29,225 nucleotides of DNA from NCBI GenBank assembly GCA_965370045.1, contig CBDUSI010000052.1:1-29225 (forward strand), in the 5' to 3' direction. Below are positions 7,792 to 18,911 of the stretch, one piece after another. How positions within the stretch are numbered: position 1 is the stretch's first letter; the number at the start of each line of letters is the position of its first letter. The notes below the pieces were generated by a model. The model searched no databases. It saw nothing but the letters and a program-made list of their open reading frames with translations, and was not told the DNA's origin. The translations under genes and the position numbers were made by a program. The DNA comes from CAZONU01 sp965370045. Its GTDB lineage: Bacteria; Planctomycetota; SZUA-567; JAKLDR01.

Positions 7792-7820
7792 GTTATCTCT
7801 TGACAGGAATCCGGCGGCAA
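7792..7820 (-). promoter_or_regulatory. Weak candidate promoter of sigma-toroid copy 2
   Basis: On the minus strand TTGCCG (7815-7820), a 17-bp spacer and GATAAC (7792-7797), about 35 bp before the ATG at 7756. Both boxes match the consensus at four positions, so the call is tentative. Confidence 0.3.
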
Positions 7821-7848
7821 ATCGTTCCGGGCAAGCGTGGCCTCCTAA

Positions 7849-8967
7849 CTAGCGGGAAATCAGCCGTTTGGGGGTAAATGTAATGGGGGTTGGCATTGCC
7901 TGTTTCTTCTCTTTCTGGGCGGCCCGGATCTTCTTCAAGGCTTTGCGGGCGGCGGCGCGGACGGAGAACTCCTTGTCATCCAGACACTTTTCCAGAGAAG
8001 GCACAGCTTCGTTCGCATTTGCCCCAAACTCTCCCAGTCCTTCCGCGGCGTCTCGGCGGACGTCGCGGTCTTCATGCTCCAGGGCCTTCGTCAACGCAGG
8101 CACAACTCCGCTGGCATCGGCGCCGATCGCTCTCAACGCGTGGACTGCCCGGAAGCGTACGTATGCGTCCGGATCATCAAGAGCTGCCTCCAGGGCGGGC
8201 ACCGCAGCCTTCGCGTTCGCCCCCATCTCCTGCAGAAGGCTCACCGCTTTCACCTGTACATCACTAGGTCCATTCTTCAACGCCGTGGTGAGACTTGCCA
8301 CGATCTCCGCGCGCTCCGGACTGATGCGATACACGGCAAACAGGGCTGCCTTGAGCACACGAGCATCGTCAGACCGGAGGAGTTCTCTCAGGCGAGGCAG
8401 AGCGGGACGAGCGGCAGCTCCGAGTTCGGCCAGAGTCAGGCAAGTCTTCATTCGGACGAGCCGATACCTGCTCTTCAGCGCACCGTTCAGCTCAGGCATG
8501 CACCTGACGAGGGCGCGCCTGGTCTCCAGTGCGGCCGTTGACCCAGGTTCGCAGTTGTTTACCCATCGCGCCTTTGAGTTAAGGTGCTTCGCGGCAAGAC
8601 AGCTCACGCTAATGTTTTCATCATCAAGCAGCTCAGCCACCCATTTCACCGGGGGCTTGTTGTAGAGCATCAGCAACTCCGCCGCACCGCGTCGTGCCAG
8701 CCTGTCGCTGTCCGTGAGGGAAGCCGGCAACTTCAGGAAGAGGCGAATCTTGGGGTTGGCTCTCTCTCGGCCGCCAAGCTTGGCGATTGCCTCCTCACGT
8801 CGACACTGGCCGTATACGTAGTCCCCGGCAACCTTCCGGACCTGCCACACCGGCACCACCACTAGCCAACAGACCAGGCCCAGCGCCAGAAGCAATCCGA
8901 GTGCGACTGCCCAATAAATGTAGACACGCCTGGAGCGCGACTTCTCTACGGTGCTGTTCTCAGCCAT
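7849..8967 (-). CDS. Membrane-anchored HEAT-repeat protein
   Basis: 372 residues if translation starts at the ATG at 8967, which has GGGAG 9 nt upstream; a start 7 codons earlier (8988) has no Shine-Dalgarno. One membrane helix at about residues 16-42 is followed by an extracytoplasmic or membrane-facing region. From about 180 to 350 come at least four HEAT_2-type repeats, with periodic A-V-P-A-L-x-x-A-L-x-D and V-R-x-x-A-A-x-A-L. HEAT arrays of this type are protein-binding scaffolds and the partner here is unknown. The gene begins about 30 bp after the uvrA stop on the same strand, so read-through is plausible, though a TATAAT at 8987-8992 could give it its own start. Base composition is visibly less G+C-rich than uvrA (for example about half G+C at 8581-8640). 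Confidence 0.8.
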   Translation of the reverse strand: MAENSTVEKSRSRRVYIYWAVALGLLLALGLVCWLVVVPVWQVRKVAGDYVYGQCRREEAIAKLGGRERANPKIRLFLKLPASLTDSDRLARRGAAELLMLYNKPPVKWVAELLDDENISVSCLAAKHLNSKARWVNNCEPGSTAALETRRALVRCMPELNGALKSRYRLVRMKTCLTLAELGAAARPALPRLRELLRSDDARVLKAALFAVYRISPERAEIVASLTTALKNGPSDVQVKAVSLLQEMGANAKAAVPALEAALDDPDAYVRFRAVHALRAIGADASGVVPALTKALEHEDRDVRRDAAEGLGEFGANANEAVPSLEKCLDDKEFSVRAAARKALKKIRAAQKEKKQAMPTPITFTPKRLISR

Positions 8968-8997
8968 AGGCTCTTCTCCCGCCGCCATTATATCCGC

Positions 8998-11814
<2,817 letters not shown>

Positions 11815-12030
11815 GCAGTTTCTCCATGGCGCTTTTTCGCGCCCGGCGTAACCCGGCAATTATAGGCGGCGCGTCAAGCGCGGCAACCGCAGCGCGGCGG
11901 CGCGGGCGGCGGGCCGCTGCCAGAGATTCGACAATCGATCTTTGGCAGGGGGACAGCCTGTTCGTAAGCGACTGAACATAGGCTATATAGCACCGATAAG
12001 CACTATTCTGGCGATTTGTGTATATTCTGC

Positions 12031-12059
12031 TTGACATTCGCGCTAGTTCGGTGTATAAT
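12031..12059 (+). promoter_or_regulatory. Consensus sigma70 promoter
   Basis: Perfect TTGACA (12031-12036), a 17-bp spacer and perfect TATAAT (12054-12059). The expected transcription start is near 12066, downstream of the first ATG of the following frame (12062), which argues for initiation at 12077 or 12086. Confidence 0.9.
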
Positions 12060-12076
12060 ACATGCAGGTGATGATG

Positions 12077-12766
12077 ATGAGCGATATGACGCGGGAGCAA
12101 TACGAGACCCTGGCCCTTGAGCGCCTGGCCGAGCTGGCCCGGAGCGACAACGAGAGAATCGCGCTGGAGGCCGCGCGGACCATGCTGGCGCACCTGCGCC
12201 TGACCTCACCACAGAGAGGAGAATCCACAGATTGCACAGATTACGCAGATGAGAACCAGAGCCAGGAATTTGTAGGACAGAAATCTGTGACATCTGTGAA
12301 ATCTGTGGATTGTGGTTCCCAAGACCCCGACATCGAGAGGGCGCGGGAGCACGTGCTGGCGGCGATGGACAGGTGCGCGGGGCTCTTGGATCACCAGAAC
12401 CCCTTTGTCGTGCTGCGCGCCGCGCGGGAGATATTGCAGCACTACCGCCATCTGTGTCGCGAGCGGTTCAGGTGGACGGCGTGGAGTGAGGTGAGAGAGC
12501 GCAGCGAGAAGAAGCACCGGGGCGCGGCGGCGCGGGCCGAAGCAAGAGACCTCAGCCGCGAGCTGGCGGGGATTCGCAAGGCCGCCTACCGGGAGGAAAG
12601 CGGCGTCGAACCCTGGGAAGAGGCGTTTGAAGGCGGGGAGGAATACCGGGTCTGTCCGCCTCCGCCGATTGACTGGGATGCCCCTCAGGACGGCCCTTCC
12701 GGGTCTGCCTCACCCGACGAAGCGGAAGACGCCCCACCCCACCCTGACGAACGCGCGCCTCCGTGA
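12077..12766 (+). CDS. Small two-repeat alpha-helical protein carrying an in-frame palindromic element
   Basis: About 229 residues from ATG 12077. In-frame ATGs at 12062, 12071, 12074 and 12086 also exist; 12062 lies upstream of the expected transcription start, and AGGTGA at 12066-12071 fits 12077. Two helical stretches look duplicated: L-E-R-L-A-E-L-A-R-S-D-N before the element, and M-D-R-C-A-G-L-L-D-H-Q-N after it, each followed by A-A-R-x-(M/I)-L-x-H. They are separated by about 30 residues encoded by the palindrome at 12224-12309, rich in Ser, Asp, Val and Lys. The C-terminus is acidic and proline-rich. No family was recognised; the helix pairs could be HEAT- or TPR-like. The gene is intact despite the insertion. 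Confidence 0.6.
   Translation: MSDMTREQYETLALERLAELARSDNERIALEAARTMLAHLRLTSPQRGESTDCTDYADENQSQEFVGQKSVTSVKSVDCGSQDPDIERAREHVLAAMDRCAGLLDHQNPFVVLRAAREILQHYRHLCRERFRWTAWSEVRERSEKKHRGAAARAEARDLSRELAGIRKAAYREESGVEPWEEAFEGGEEYRVCPPPPIDWDAPQDGPSGSASPDEAEDAPPHPDERAPP
12224..12309. repeat. 86-bp palindromic repeat element inserted in frame
   Basis: The left arm 12224-12250 and right arm 12283-12309 are inverted copies matching at 23 of 27 positions, around a 32-nt centre. The arms are built of short CACAGAT-type units (CCACAGATT, CACAGATTA, GCAGAT), giving a stem with helical-turn periodicity. A further CACAGAGAGG motif flanks it on the left at about 12209. Units of this style are familiar as dispersed repeats in many environmental bacterial genomes. 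Here it keeps the reading frame open through both arms. Confidence 0.8.
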
Positions 12767-12769
12767 TCG

Positions 12770-12790
12770 GGTAGGCGGTAGTCGGTAAGA
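12770..12790 (+). repeat. Three imperfect 7-bp tandem units
   Basis: GGTAGGC, GGTAGTC and GGTAAGA follow one another directly after the stop of the small gene and before the restriction-modification pair. They may be a remnant of a dispersed repeat marking the island edge. Too short to say more. Confidence 0.4.
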
Positions 12791-12896
12791 GTCACGGCAA
12801 CGGGCAATTGAGCCCACGATTTCCCACTTGCCTCCCGACCCGCGCGCGGCTATGCTCTGACGGCGAAGAGGGGAAGGAACCATGCTCAAGTCATGC

Positions 12897-12927
12897 TTGG
12901 GAATCGGTGCTACGTCTGTTGTATATA
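12897..12927 (+). promoter_or_regulatory. Weak candidate promoter of the methyltransferase gene
   Basis: TTGGGA (12897-12902) with TGTATA at 17 bp (12920-12925) or TATATA at 19 bp (12922-12927), in an A/T-rich patch about 35-40 bp before the ATG. Neither pairing is a strong match. Confidence 0.35.
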
Positions 12928-12961
12928 GGGAGTGTTGCCAGCACGGCGGGCAGGAAGGATA

Positions 12962-14272
12962 ATGAGCAAGGTGCCACGTCCCATCGTAGTCGATCTGTTC
13001 TCGGGAGCCGGCGGCATGACGCTTGGTTTCGAGCAGGCAGGCTTTGATGTGTTGACCTCCGTAGAGATAGACCCTATCCACTGTGCAACTCACGAATACA
13101 ATTTCCCCTTTTGGCCCGTTATCTGTGCTGATATTGCAGGAATATCGGGCGCGGATATCCGCCAGAGGGTGGCGCTGGGGAAGCGAGACATCGATGTGGT
13201 CTTTGGCGGGCCTCCATGCCAAGGATTCTCACTGATCGGGAAGAGGGAACTGGATGACCCCCGGAACTCCCTGGTCCGCCACTTCCTAAGGCTCGTTCTG
13301 GAACTCCGGCCGAAATTCTTCGTCATGGAGAATGTACCCGGTCTCGTCACAGGCAGACACAAGGGTATCCTCACGGATTTGATATCGAGCTTCTTCGAGA
13401 ACGGGTACACTGTCGAACATGACTACCAAGTGCTCAACGCAGCCGAATTTGGCGTTCCACAGAACCGACGCAGGCTCTTCCTCCTGGGATGCAGGCGCGG
13501 TCGGAAACTGCCCCAGTATCCGATACCGACTACCCGGCCAGCGGGCAGCAGCGGGAGGATGTGCGCATCCGGACGGACGCTACCCAGTGGGCCAACCGTG
13601 TTCGATGCCATCGGGGATCTGCCAGAGGTGGAGGAATACGAAGAGCTTCTGAAGCGGGACTGGATCATCGCGAAGTACTCGCGGGCCAGCGATTATGCGA
13701 GGGCACTTCGCAGGGACGGTAACGGCCGCGGGCTCCACTCGTACCCGCGGTCATGGGACAGCCGGAAGATGACCTCCAGCCTGCGCACCGTCCACACGCC
13801 ACGCTCTATCAGGAGATTTGCTGCTACCAAGCACGGTGGAACTGAGCTGGTAAGCCGCTTCCACAAGCTTGATCCCAGAGGCGTGTGTAACACCCTTCGC
13901 GCTGGCACGGGAAGCAACAAGGGGGCATTTACCTCTCCGAGACCCATACACCCCTTCACACCGCGTTGCATAACCGTGCGGGAAGCTGCGCGACTTCACG
14001 GTTATCCCGACTGGTTCAGGTTTCACGCGACGAAGTGGCATGGATTCCGACAGGTCGGAAACTCCGTCCCGCCCCCGCTCGCGAGGGCGGTGGCGGCAGA
14101 AGTCATGCGCGCATGCGGGTGCCGGTCCACGAAACCGAGAAGGAAGGGGACGCTGGGAAACGAGTCCCTTCTCCGGTTAAACATGCGCGAGGCAGCTGAG
14201 AGGTACGGGGTCGACCCTGGCATCATGGGTTCCCGTACGAGAACGACGGCATGCACCTCCGATGACAGGTAA
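12962..14272 (+). CDS. DNA (cytosine-5) methyltransferase of a type II restriction-modification system
   Basis: 436 residues from ATG 12962, chosen because AGGAAGG lies 4 nt upstream and conserved motif I follows at once; an earlier ATG at 12932 lacks this. Motif I is D-L-F-S-G-A-G-G (11-18), binding S-adenosylmethionine. Motif IV is G-G-P-P-C-Q-G-F-S with catalytic Cys86. Motif VI is E-N-V (123-125), VIII is Q-N-R-R-R (167-171), and X is G-N-S-V-P-P-P-L-A (from about 366). The variable target-recognition region lies between VIII and IX, and the specificity cannot be read from sequence. A basic tail of about 50 residues follows motif X. Local base composition is clearly less G+C-rich than the flanks (about 53% at 13321-13380), in line with transfer. 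The partner gene begins 29 bp downstream. Confidence 0.95.
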   Translation: MSKVPRPIVVDLFSGAGGMTLGFEQAGFDVLTSVEIDPIHCATHEYNFPFWPVICADIAGISGADIRQRVALGKRDIDVVFGGPPCQGFSLIGKRELDDPRNSLVRHFLRLVLELRPKFFVMENVPGLVTGRHKGILTDLISSFFENGYTVEHDYQVLNAAEFGVPQNRRRLFLLGCRRGRKLPQYPIPTTRPAGSSGRMCASGRTLPSGPTVFDAIGDLPEVEEYEELLKRDWIIAKYSRASDYARALRRDGNGRGLHSYPRSWDSRKMTSSLRTVHTPRSIRRFAATKHGGTELVSRFHKLDPRGVCNTLRAGTGSNKGAFTSPRPIHPFTPRCITVREAARLHGYPDWFRFHATKWHGFRQVGNSVPPPLARAVAAEVMRACGCRSTKPRRKGTLGNESLLRLNMREAAERYGVDPGIMGSRTRTTACTSDDR

Positions 14273-14301
14273 CAAGCACTGAAGGTGGACAGGAGCCCGA
14301 C

Positions 14302-15135
14302 ATGGCGGATGGGAAGACGGCTCGGTATACGGCCATCATGGAAGCCATTTTCAAGAAACACTATCGCAAGGGACGCGACCGGTTCCTGTTCGACCGCGAC
14401 GAGATTGGCGAGACCTGCGTCACGCTCGGGATAGAGCCTCCCCGAAACTTCGGCGATGTCCTCTATTCTTTCCGCTTCCGCAAGTCACTGCCAAGGAGCA
14501 TCACGCGGACGGCCTCCGCAGGCCGGGAATGGGTCATATTCCTCGCCGGCAAGGCGAAGTACAGATTTCGTCTTGTGACCAACAGCAGGATACTGCCTCG
14601 CGACAATCTCCTCTGTGTAAAAATCCCTGACGCCACTCCCGAGATCATCACGAAGTACGCAATGAGCGACGAACAGGCACTACTCGCCAAGGTCCGCTAC
14701 AACCGGCTCATCGATGTTTTCCTCGGGCTGACAACCTATTCTCTACAGAACCACCTGCGGACCACGGTAACCGGGATAGGACAGATTGAAATAGACGAGG
14801 TATACGCGGGAGTGGACCAGAGCGGGACTCACTTCATCATCCCCGTACAGGCGAAGGGCGGCAAGGACTTGCTCGGCGTCGTGCAGGCCGACCAGGACCT
14901 CCACTTCTGCGAGGAGCGGTTTCCTGAGCTTGCCTGTCGTTCCGTTGCCGCTCAGTTCATGGACAGGGATGTGATCGCGCTCTTCGAACTGACGCTGTCC
15001 AACGACGAGGTCGTTGTCGTTCAGGAAAGACACTACCGACTGGTTCCGGCTGACGACATTACAGACGCAGATCTCAGGCTGTACCGTCAAGACTCAAGCC
15101 GGCTCCCGCGCAAGGGAATGCGTCGGAAGAAGTAG
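14302..15135 (+). CDS. Candidate type II restriction endonuclease, PD-(D/E)XK-like
   Basis: 277 residues, ATG preceded by AGGAG at 8-9 nt, 29 bp after the methyltransferase, so the two are probably co-transcribed. The N-terminal part (about 1-95) has D-R-D-E-I and F-G-D-V-L-Y-S-F-R-F-R and looks like a small DNA-recognition or dimerisation domain. The C-terminal part holds I-E-I-D-E (162-166), then I-I-P-V-Q-A-K-G-G (179-187), the spacing of a PD-(D/E)XK nuclease with Gln in place of the usual acidic residue before Ala-Lys. A predicted beta strand and an acidic/Gln stretch (V-V-Q-A-D-Q-D) follow. The assignment rests on this motif plus position next to the methyltransferase. I do not recognise a named enzyme family, and another accessory nuclease is possible. 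Confidence 0.7.
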   Translation: MADGKTARYTAIMEAIFKKHYRKGRDRFLFDRDEIGETCVTLGIEPPRNFGDVLYSFRFRKSLPRSITRTASAGREWVIFLAGKAKYRFRLVTNSRILPRDNLLCVKIPDATPEIITKYAMSDEQALLAKVRYNRLIDVFLGLTTYSLQNHLRTTVTGIGQIEIDEVYAGVDQSGTHFIIPVQAKGGKDLLGVVQADQDLHFCEERFPELACRSVAAQFMDRDVIALFELTLSNDEVVVVQERHYRLVPADDITDADLRLYRQDSSRLPRKGMRRKK

Positions 15136-15309
15136 CTGCCTTGTCCTCGGAATCCGCGAAGCCGGGGGTCGCCAATCCGAGAGCGGTTACCGATAGAATG
15201 CTTGACAGTCTAGTGGCCCAACACACTGCGACGGACATCTTGAAGAGGGATATTTGAGACTGGTTCAATAGCCCTCGCGGGCAAGGCTTTCCAACCCGTT
15301 CTCCCGCAG

Positions 15310-15342
15310 CCCCCCCTCCCCCCCCGCCCCTTGACTCCCCCC
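15310..15342 (-). other. Potential G-quadruplex tract spanning the FHA promoter -35
   Basis: Four C-runs on the plus strand (7, 8, 4 and 6 bases at 15310-15316, 15318-15325, 15327-15330 and 15337-15342) give four G-runs on the minus strand with loops of 1, 1 and 6 nt. The 6-nt loop is the -35 hexamer itself. Folding is inferred from sequence pattern only. Confidence 0.45.
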
Positions 15343-15359
15343 GCCGTCCGGGATATGAT
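15331..15359 (+). promoter_or_regulatory. Sigma70 promoter of the FHA gene
   Basis: TTGACT (15331-15336), a 17-bp spacer and TATGAT (15354-15359), each 5/6 to consensus. Expected start near 15366, with a leader of about 26 nt containing GGAGGAG before the ATG at 15392. Confidence 0.8.
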
Positions 15360-15391
15360 TGCTGCGTCTGAAGTTGTGGGGGAGGAGAGTC

Positions 15392-15940
15392 ATGGACGCA
15401 GTCCCGACACTGGTGGGCATCTCCGGTCACGTCGACGGCGCGGTGTACCCCTTGGAATACGGCAAGAAGGTGGTCATCGGCCGCAGCCGCTCGGCGGACT
15501 GGTCGCTGATTGGACTGGAAAGCTGGGCGTCGAAAAGCCAGGAAGAGCAGGAGAACGACCACGCCTTCCGCACGGTGAGCGGCAAGCACTTCGAGATCAC
15601 CATGTACAACCTGGGCTCCATCGAACTGGTCAACATCTCCTCCAACGGCACCCGCCTGGACGGCAAGACCGTGGACCGCGTTACCATCACCGACGTGGCC
15701 ACCAACAGCCACGAGATCGCCTTCGGCGCCGACGAAGTCCTGCGCCTGGAACTGCGCGAAGGCGAAGGCGGAACCGGAAAGGCCGGCGCGGTGCTGGACG
15801 ACACGCTTGAGAAGATCTCCGACGGCGACGGCGACGGCGAGAAGCCCGACGAGAAGCCCGACGAGAAGCCCGACGAGAAAAACGAGAAGGACGAGAAGGA
15901 CGAGAAGGACGAGAAGGACAAGGAAGAGGAAAAGAAGTGA
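15392..15940 (+). CDS. FHA-domain protein with acidic/lysine repeat tail
   Basis: 182 residues; the start is the ATG after GGAGGAG. Residues about 5-115 form a forkhead-associated domain, a phosphothreonine-peptide binder: G30-R31, then S63-G-K-H66, then S-S-N85-G-T, all at the expected spacing. The tail from about residue 145 is low complexity: D-G repeats, three E-K-P-D units and several E-K-D units encoded by tandem 12- and 9-bp DNA repeats. FHA proteins usually pair with Ser/Thr kinases, and none is in the window. It precedes leuA in the same direction, with a structured gap of 177 bp. Confidence 0.85.
   Translation: MDAVPTLVGISGHVDGAVYPLEYGKKVVIGRSRSADWSLIGLESWASKSQEEQENDHAFRTVSGKHFEITMYNLGSIELVNISSNGTRLDGKTVDRVTITDVATNSHEIAFGADEVLRLELREGEGGTGKAGAVLDDTLEKISDGDGDGEKPDEKPDEKPDEKNEKDEKDEKDEKDKEEEKK
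15839..15919 (+). repeat. In-frame tandem codon repeats in the FHA gene
   Basis: Three perfect 12-bp units (GAGAAGCCCGAC, 15839-15874) are followed by five 9-bp units (GAGAAGGAC type, first one GAGAAAAAC, 15875-15919). Such arrays vary in length by slippage. They keep the frame and encode a highly charged tail. Confidence 0.9.
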
Positions 15941-15953
15941 AGCCCGAACCGAA

Positions 15954-16042
15954 AACTGCCGGGGCACACGCGCCCCACTGGGAGGTGCCGCCGGGCGGCG
16001 GCGCGGGGGATTGCTGCCCTCCGCGGACGACCGCCGGCAGTT
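15954..16042 (+). ncRNA. Candidate structured leader RNA of leuA
   Basis: A 9-bp perfect long-range stem (15954-15962 with 16034-16042) encloses two good hairpins. One is a perfect 6-bp stem at 15987-16002 with a GGGC loop. The other is an 8-bp stem with one bulge at 16002-16025 and a 7-nt loop. A weak third hairpin fits near 15961-15976. The leuA ATG is 75 nt downstream. High G+C favours chance pairing, but the nested multibranch layout is suggestive. I do not recognise a T-box or other known leucine-responsive leader. Confidence 0.35.
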
Positions 16043-16117
16043 CCCTGCCACGCCGGACCCCCATCGGCTGATTGATTCCCCTCCCCACCCACTGCAATCC
16101 GGAGAAAGGGTTCTGCC

Positions 16118-17728
<1,611 letters not shown>

Positions 17729-17772
17729 GCGTTAGAACACCAGGAACCGCGGAACGAACACAGGAGCGGGAA

Positions 17773-18180
17773 ATGCCGGTGCCCTGGGAGTCAGGCGAGC
17801 TCGACGAGCTCTACTTCTACACCCGGATCAAGGTCCGGCAGTGGCTGGACCGGGAAGTCCTGGTCCTGGTGGTCGAAGGCCACCTGGGCACCGAGGGCGC
17901 CGGCCGGGAACTGGCCGCGCTGCTGCTCCAGGCCGCGACCCAACCGGTACGGGGGGTGGTCCTGGACTTCAGGAAAGTGACATTCTTGCCCAGCAAGGTG
18001 CTGCCTTCGCTGGTCTCGCTGCGGACGCAGCTGGCCAAGCGCGGAGGCATCCTGGCCATCGTGGCGCCCACCGAGCGGGTCAACCGGCTGCTGGGTCTGG
18101 TGGGCATGGAGAAGGCCATACTCATCGGCCCCGACGCGGAAGAGGTTTACGAAGCGGTCCGCAAGGGCCTCGCTGACTAG
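17773..18180 (+). CDS. STAS-domain protein (anti-sigma factor antagonist-like)
   Basis: 135 residues, CAGGAG before the ATG. Residues about 28-125 show the STAS fold pattern: V-L-V-V-E-G-H-L, then V-V-L-D-F-R-K-V-T-F-L-P-S74, a helix, I-L-A-I-V-A-P, and L-L-G-L-V-G-M-E-K-A near the end. Ser74 sits where the regulatory phosphoserine stands in SpoIIAA-type antagonists, although the usual D-S-S-G is replaced by P-S-K. Such proteins bind anti-sigma factor kinases in partner-switching modules. No HATPase kinase or PP2C phosphatase lies in the window, so its partner is elsewhere or it has another binding role. It starts 44 bp after leuA and may be co-transcribed with it. Confidence 0.85.
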   Translation: MPVPWESGELDELYFYTRIKVRQWLDREVLVLVVEGHLGTEGAGRELAALLLQAATQPVRGVVLDFRKVTFLPSKVLPSLVSLRTQLAKRGGILAIVAPTERVNRLLGLVGMEKAILIGPDAEEVYEAVRKGLAD

Positions 18181-18199
18181 GCCCCAGGGGTTCAACGAA

Positions 18200-18234
18200 A
18201 ACGGTCTCGCCCGTCACCGGCGGGCGAGACCGTT
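18200..18234. terminator. Perfect 14-bp stem-loop after the STAS gene
   Basis: A 14-bp perfect inverted repeat (18200-18213 and 18221-18234, arms beginning AACGGTCTCG) has a 7-nt loop. On the plus strand no T-run follows; on the minus strand TTTT follows the stem. Position (20 bp after the STAS stop) suggests it separates leuA-STAS from leuD, either as a transcript-end stem or a protein-binding palindrome. Confidence 0.65.
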
Positions 18235-18323
18235 GCGGAAATCCGATGACCGCGCGCCTCCCGCGGCGGTTATACAACCCTCGCGGTTGGCCCCGAGGCT
18301 TGGGGGTCAGGGGGTGGTCTGCC

Positions 18324-18352
18324 TTGACTGAGCGGGTTGCGGCCGCTAAACT
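18324..18352 (+). promoter_or_regulatory. Sigma70 promoter of the leuD-sigma-anti-sigma-PQQ unit
   Basis: TTGACT (18324-18329), a 17-bp spacer and TAAACT (18347-18352). Expected start near 18359, which leaves about 37 nt before the TTG start of leuD and excludes the ATG at 18246 as the start. Confidence 0.6.
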
Positions 18353-18395
18353 TCCGACAGAGCGTTTTCCGCGGTGGACCGGAAAGGGGAGTTCC

Positions 18396-18899
18396 TTGAG
18401 CACCCTGGGCGGCAAAGTCTGGCGTTTCGGTAACGACGTCAATACCGACGAGATCATCCCGGCACGGTACCTCAACACCTCCGACCCGGCGGAGCTGGCC
18501 GCCCACTGCATGGAAGATGCCGACCCGGATTTCATCAAGAAGATGAAGCCCGGCGACTTCATCGTCGCCGGAAGCAACTTCGGCTGCGGTTCGAGCCGCG
18601 AGCACGCCCCGCTGGCCATCAAGGCCGCCGGGGTGGCCGCGGTGGTGGCCGAGAGCTTCGCGCGCATCTTCTTCCGGAACGCCATCAACGTGGGCCTGCC
18701 CATCCTGGAGTGCGCGGGGGCCGCGAAGATCGCCAACGGAGTGGCGGGCGAGCTTGACCTGGCCGCCGGCCGCTTCCGGTCCGGGGGCCAGGAATTCGCC
18801 GGCGCGCCCTATCCCCCCGCCATGCGCAGGCTTATCGACGCCGGAGGCCTGATGCCTTACGTCGCCGGCAAGCTCGCCGCGTCCGGGAACAAGGACTAG
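18396..18899 (+). CDS. leuD: 3-isopropylmalate dehydratase small subunit
   Basis: 167 residues from a TTG start at 18396 with AGGGGAG just upstream; this is the normal length of LeuD of the archaeal/bacterial short type. The same frame is open back to 18246, but those residues are not LeuD-like and lie upstream of the promoter. The aconitase swivel domain is seen, with F-G-N-D-V-N-T-D-E-I-I-P-A-R-Y-L (about 10-25) and G-S-N-F-G-C-G-S-S-R-E-H (about 61-72), the substrate-binding loops. With LeuC it isomerises 2- to 3-isopropylmalate; leuC is not in the window. The stop lies 12 bp before the ECF sigma gene, an unusual neighbour. Confidence 0.93.
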   Translation: MSTLGGKVWRFGNDVNTDEIIPARYLNTSDPAELAAHCMEDADPDFIKKMKPGDFIVAGSNFGCGSSREHAPLAIKAAGVAAVVAESFARIFFRNAINVGLPILECAGAAKIANGVAGELDLAAGRFRSGGQEFAGAPYPPAMRRLIDAGGLMPYVAGKLAASGNKD

Positions 18900-18911
18900 G
18901 CGGAGGAGGCG

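Noticed and set aside
11959..11978. Inverted repeat TGTTC-N10-GAACA upstream of uvrA, considered as a LexA-type operator
   Set aside because: The half-sites are in the opposite order to GAAC-N4-GTTC, do not match CTG-N10-CAG, and lie about 145 bp from the start without a clear promoter nearby.
18246..18395. Longer leuD starting at the ATG at 18246
   Set aside because: The extra 50 residues are not LeuD-like, and the ATG lies upstream of the TTGACT/TAAACT promoter; the TTG at 18396 has a Shine-Dalgarno and gives the normal length.
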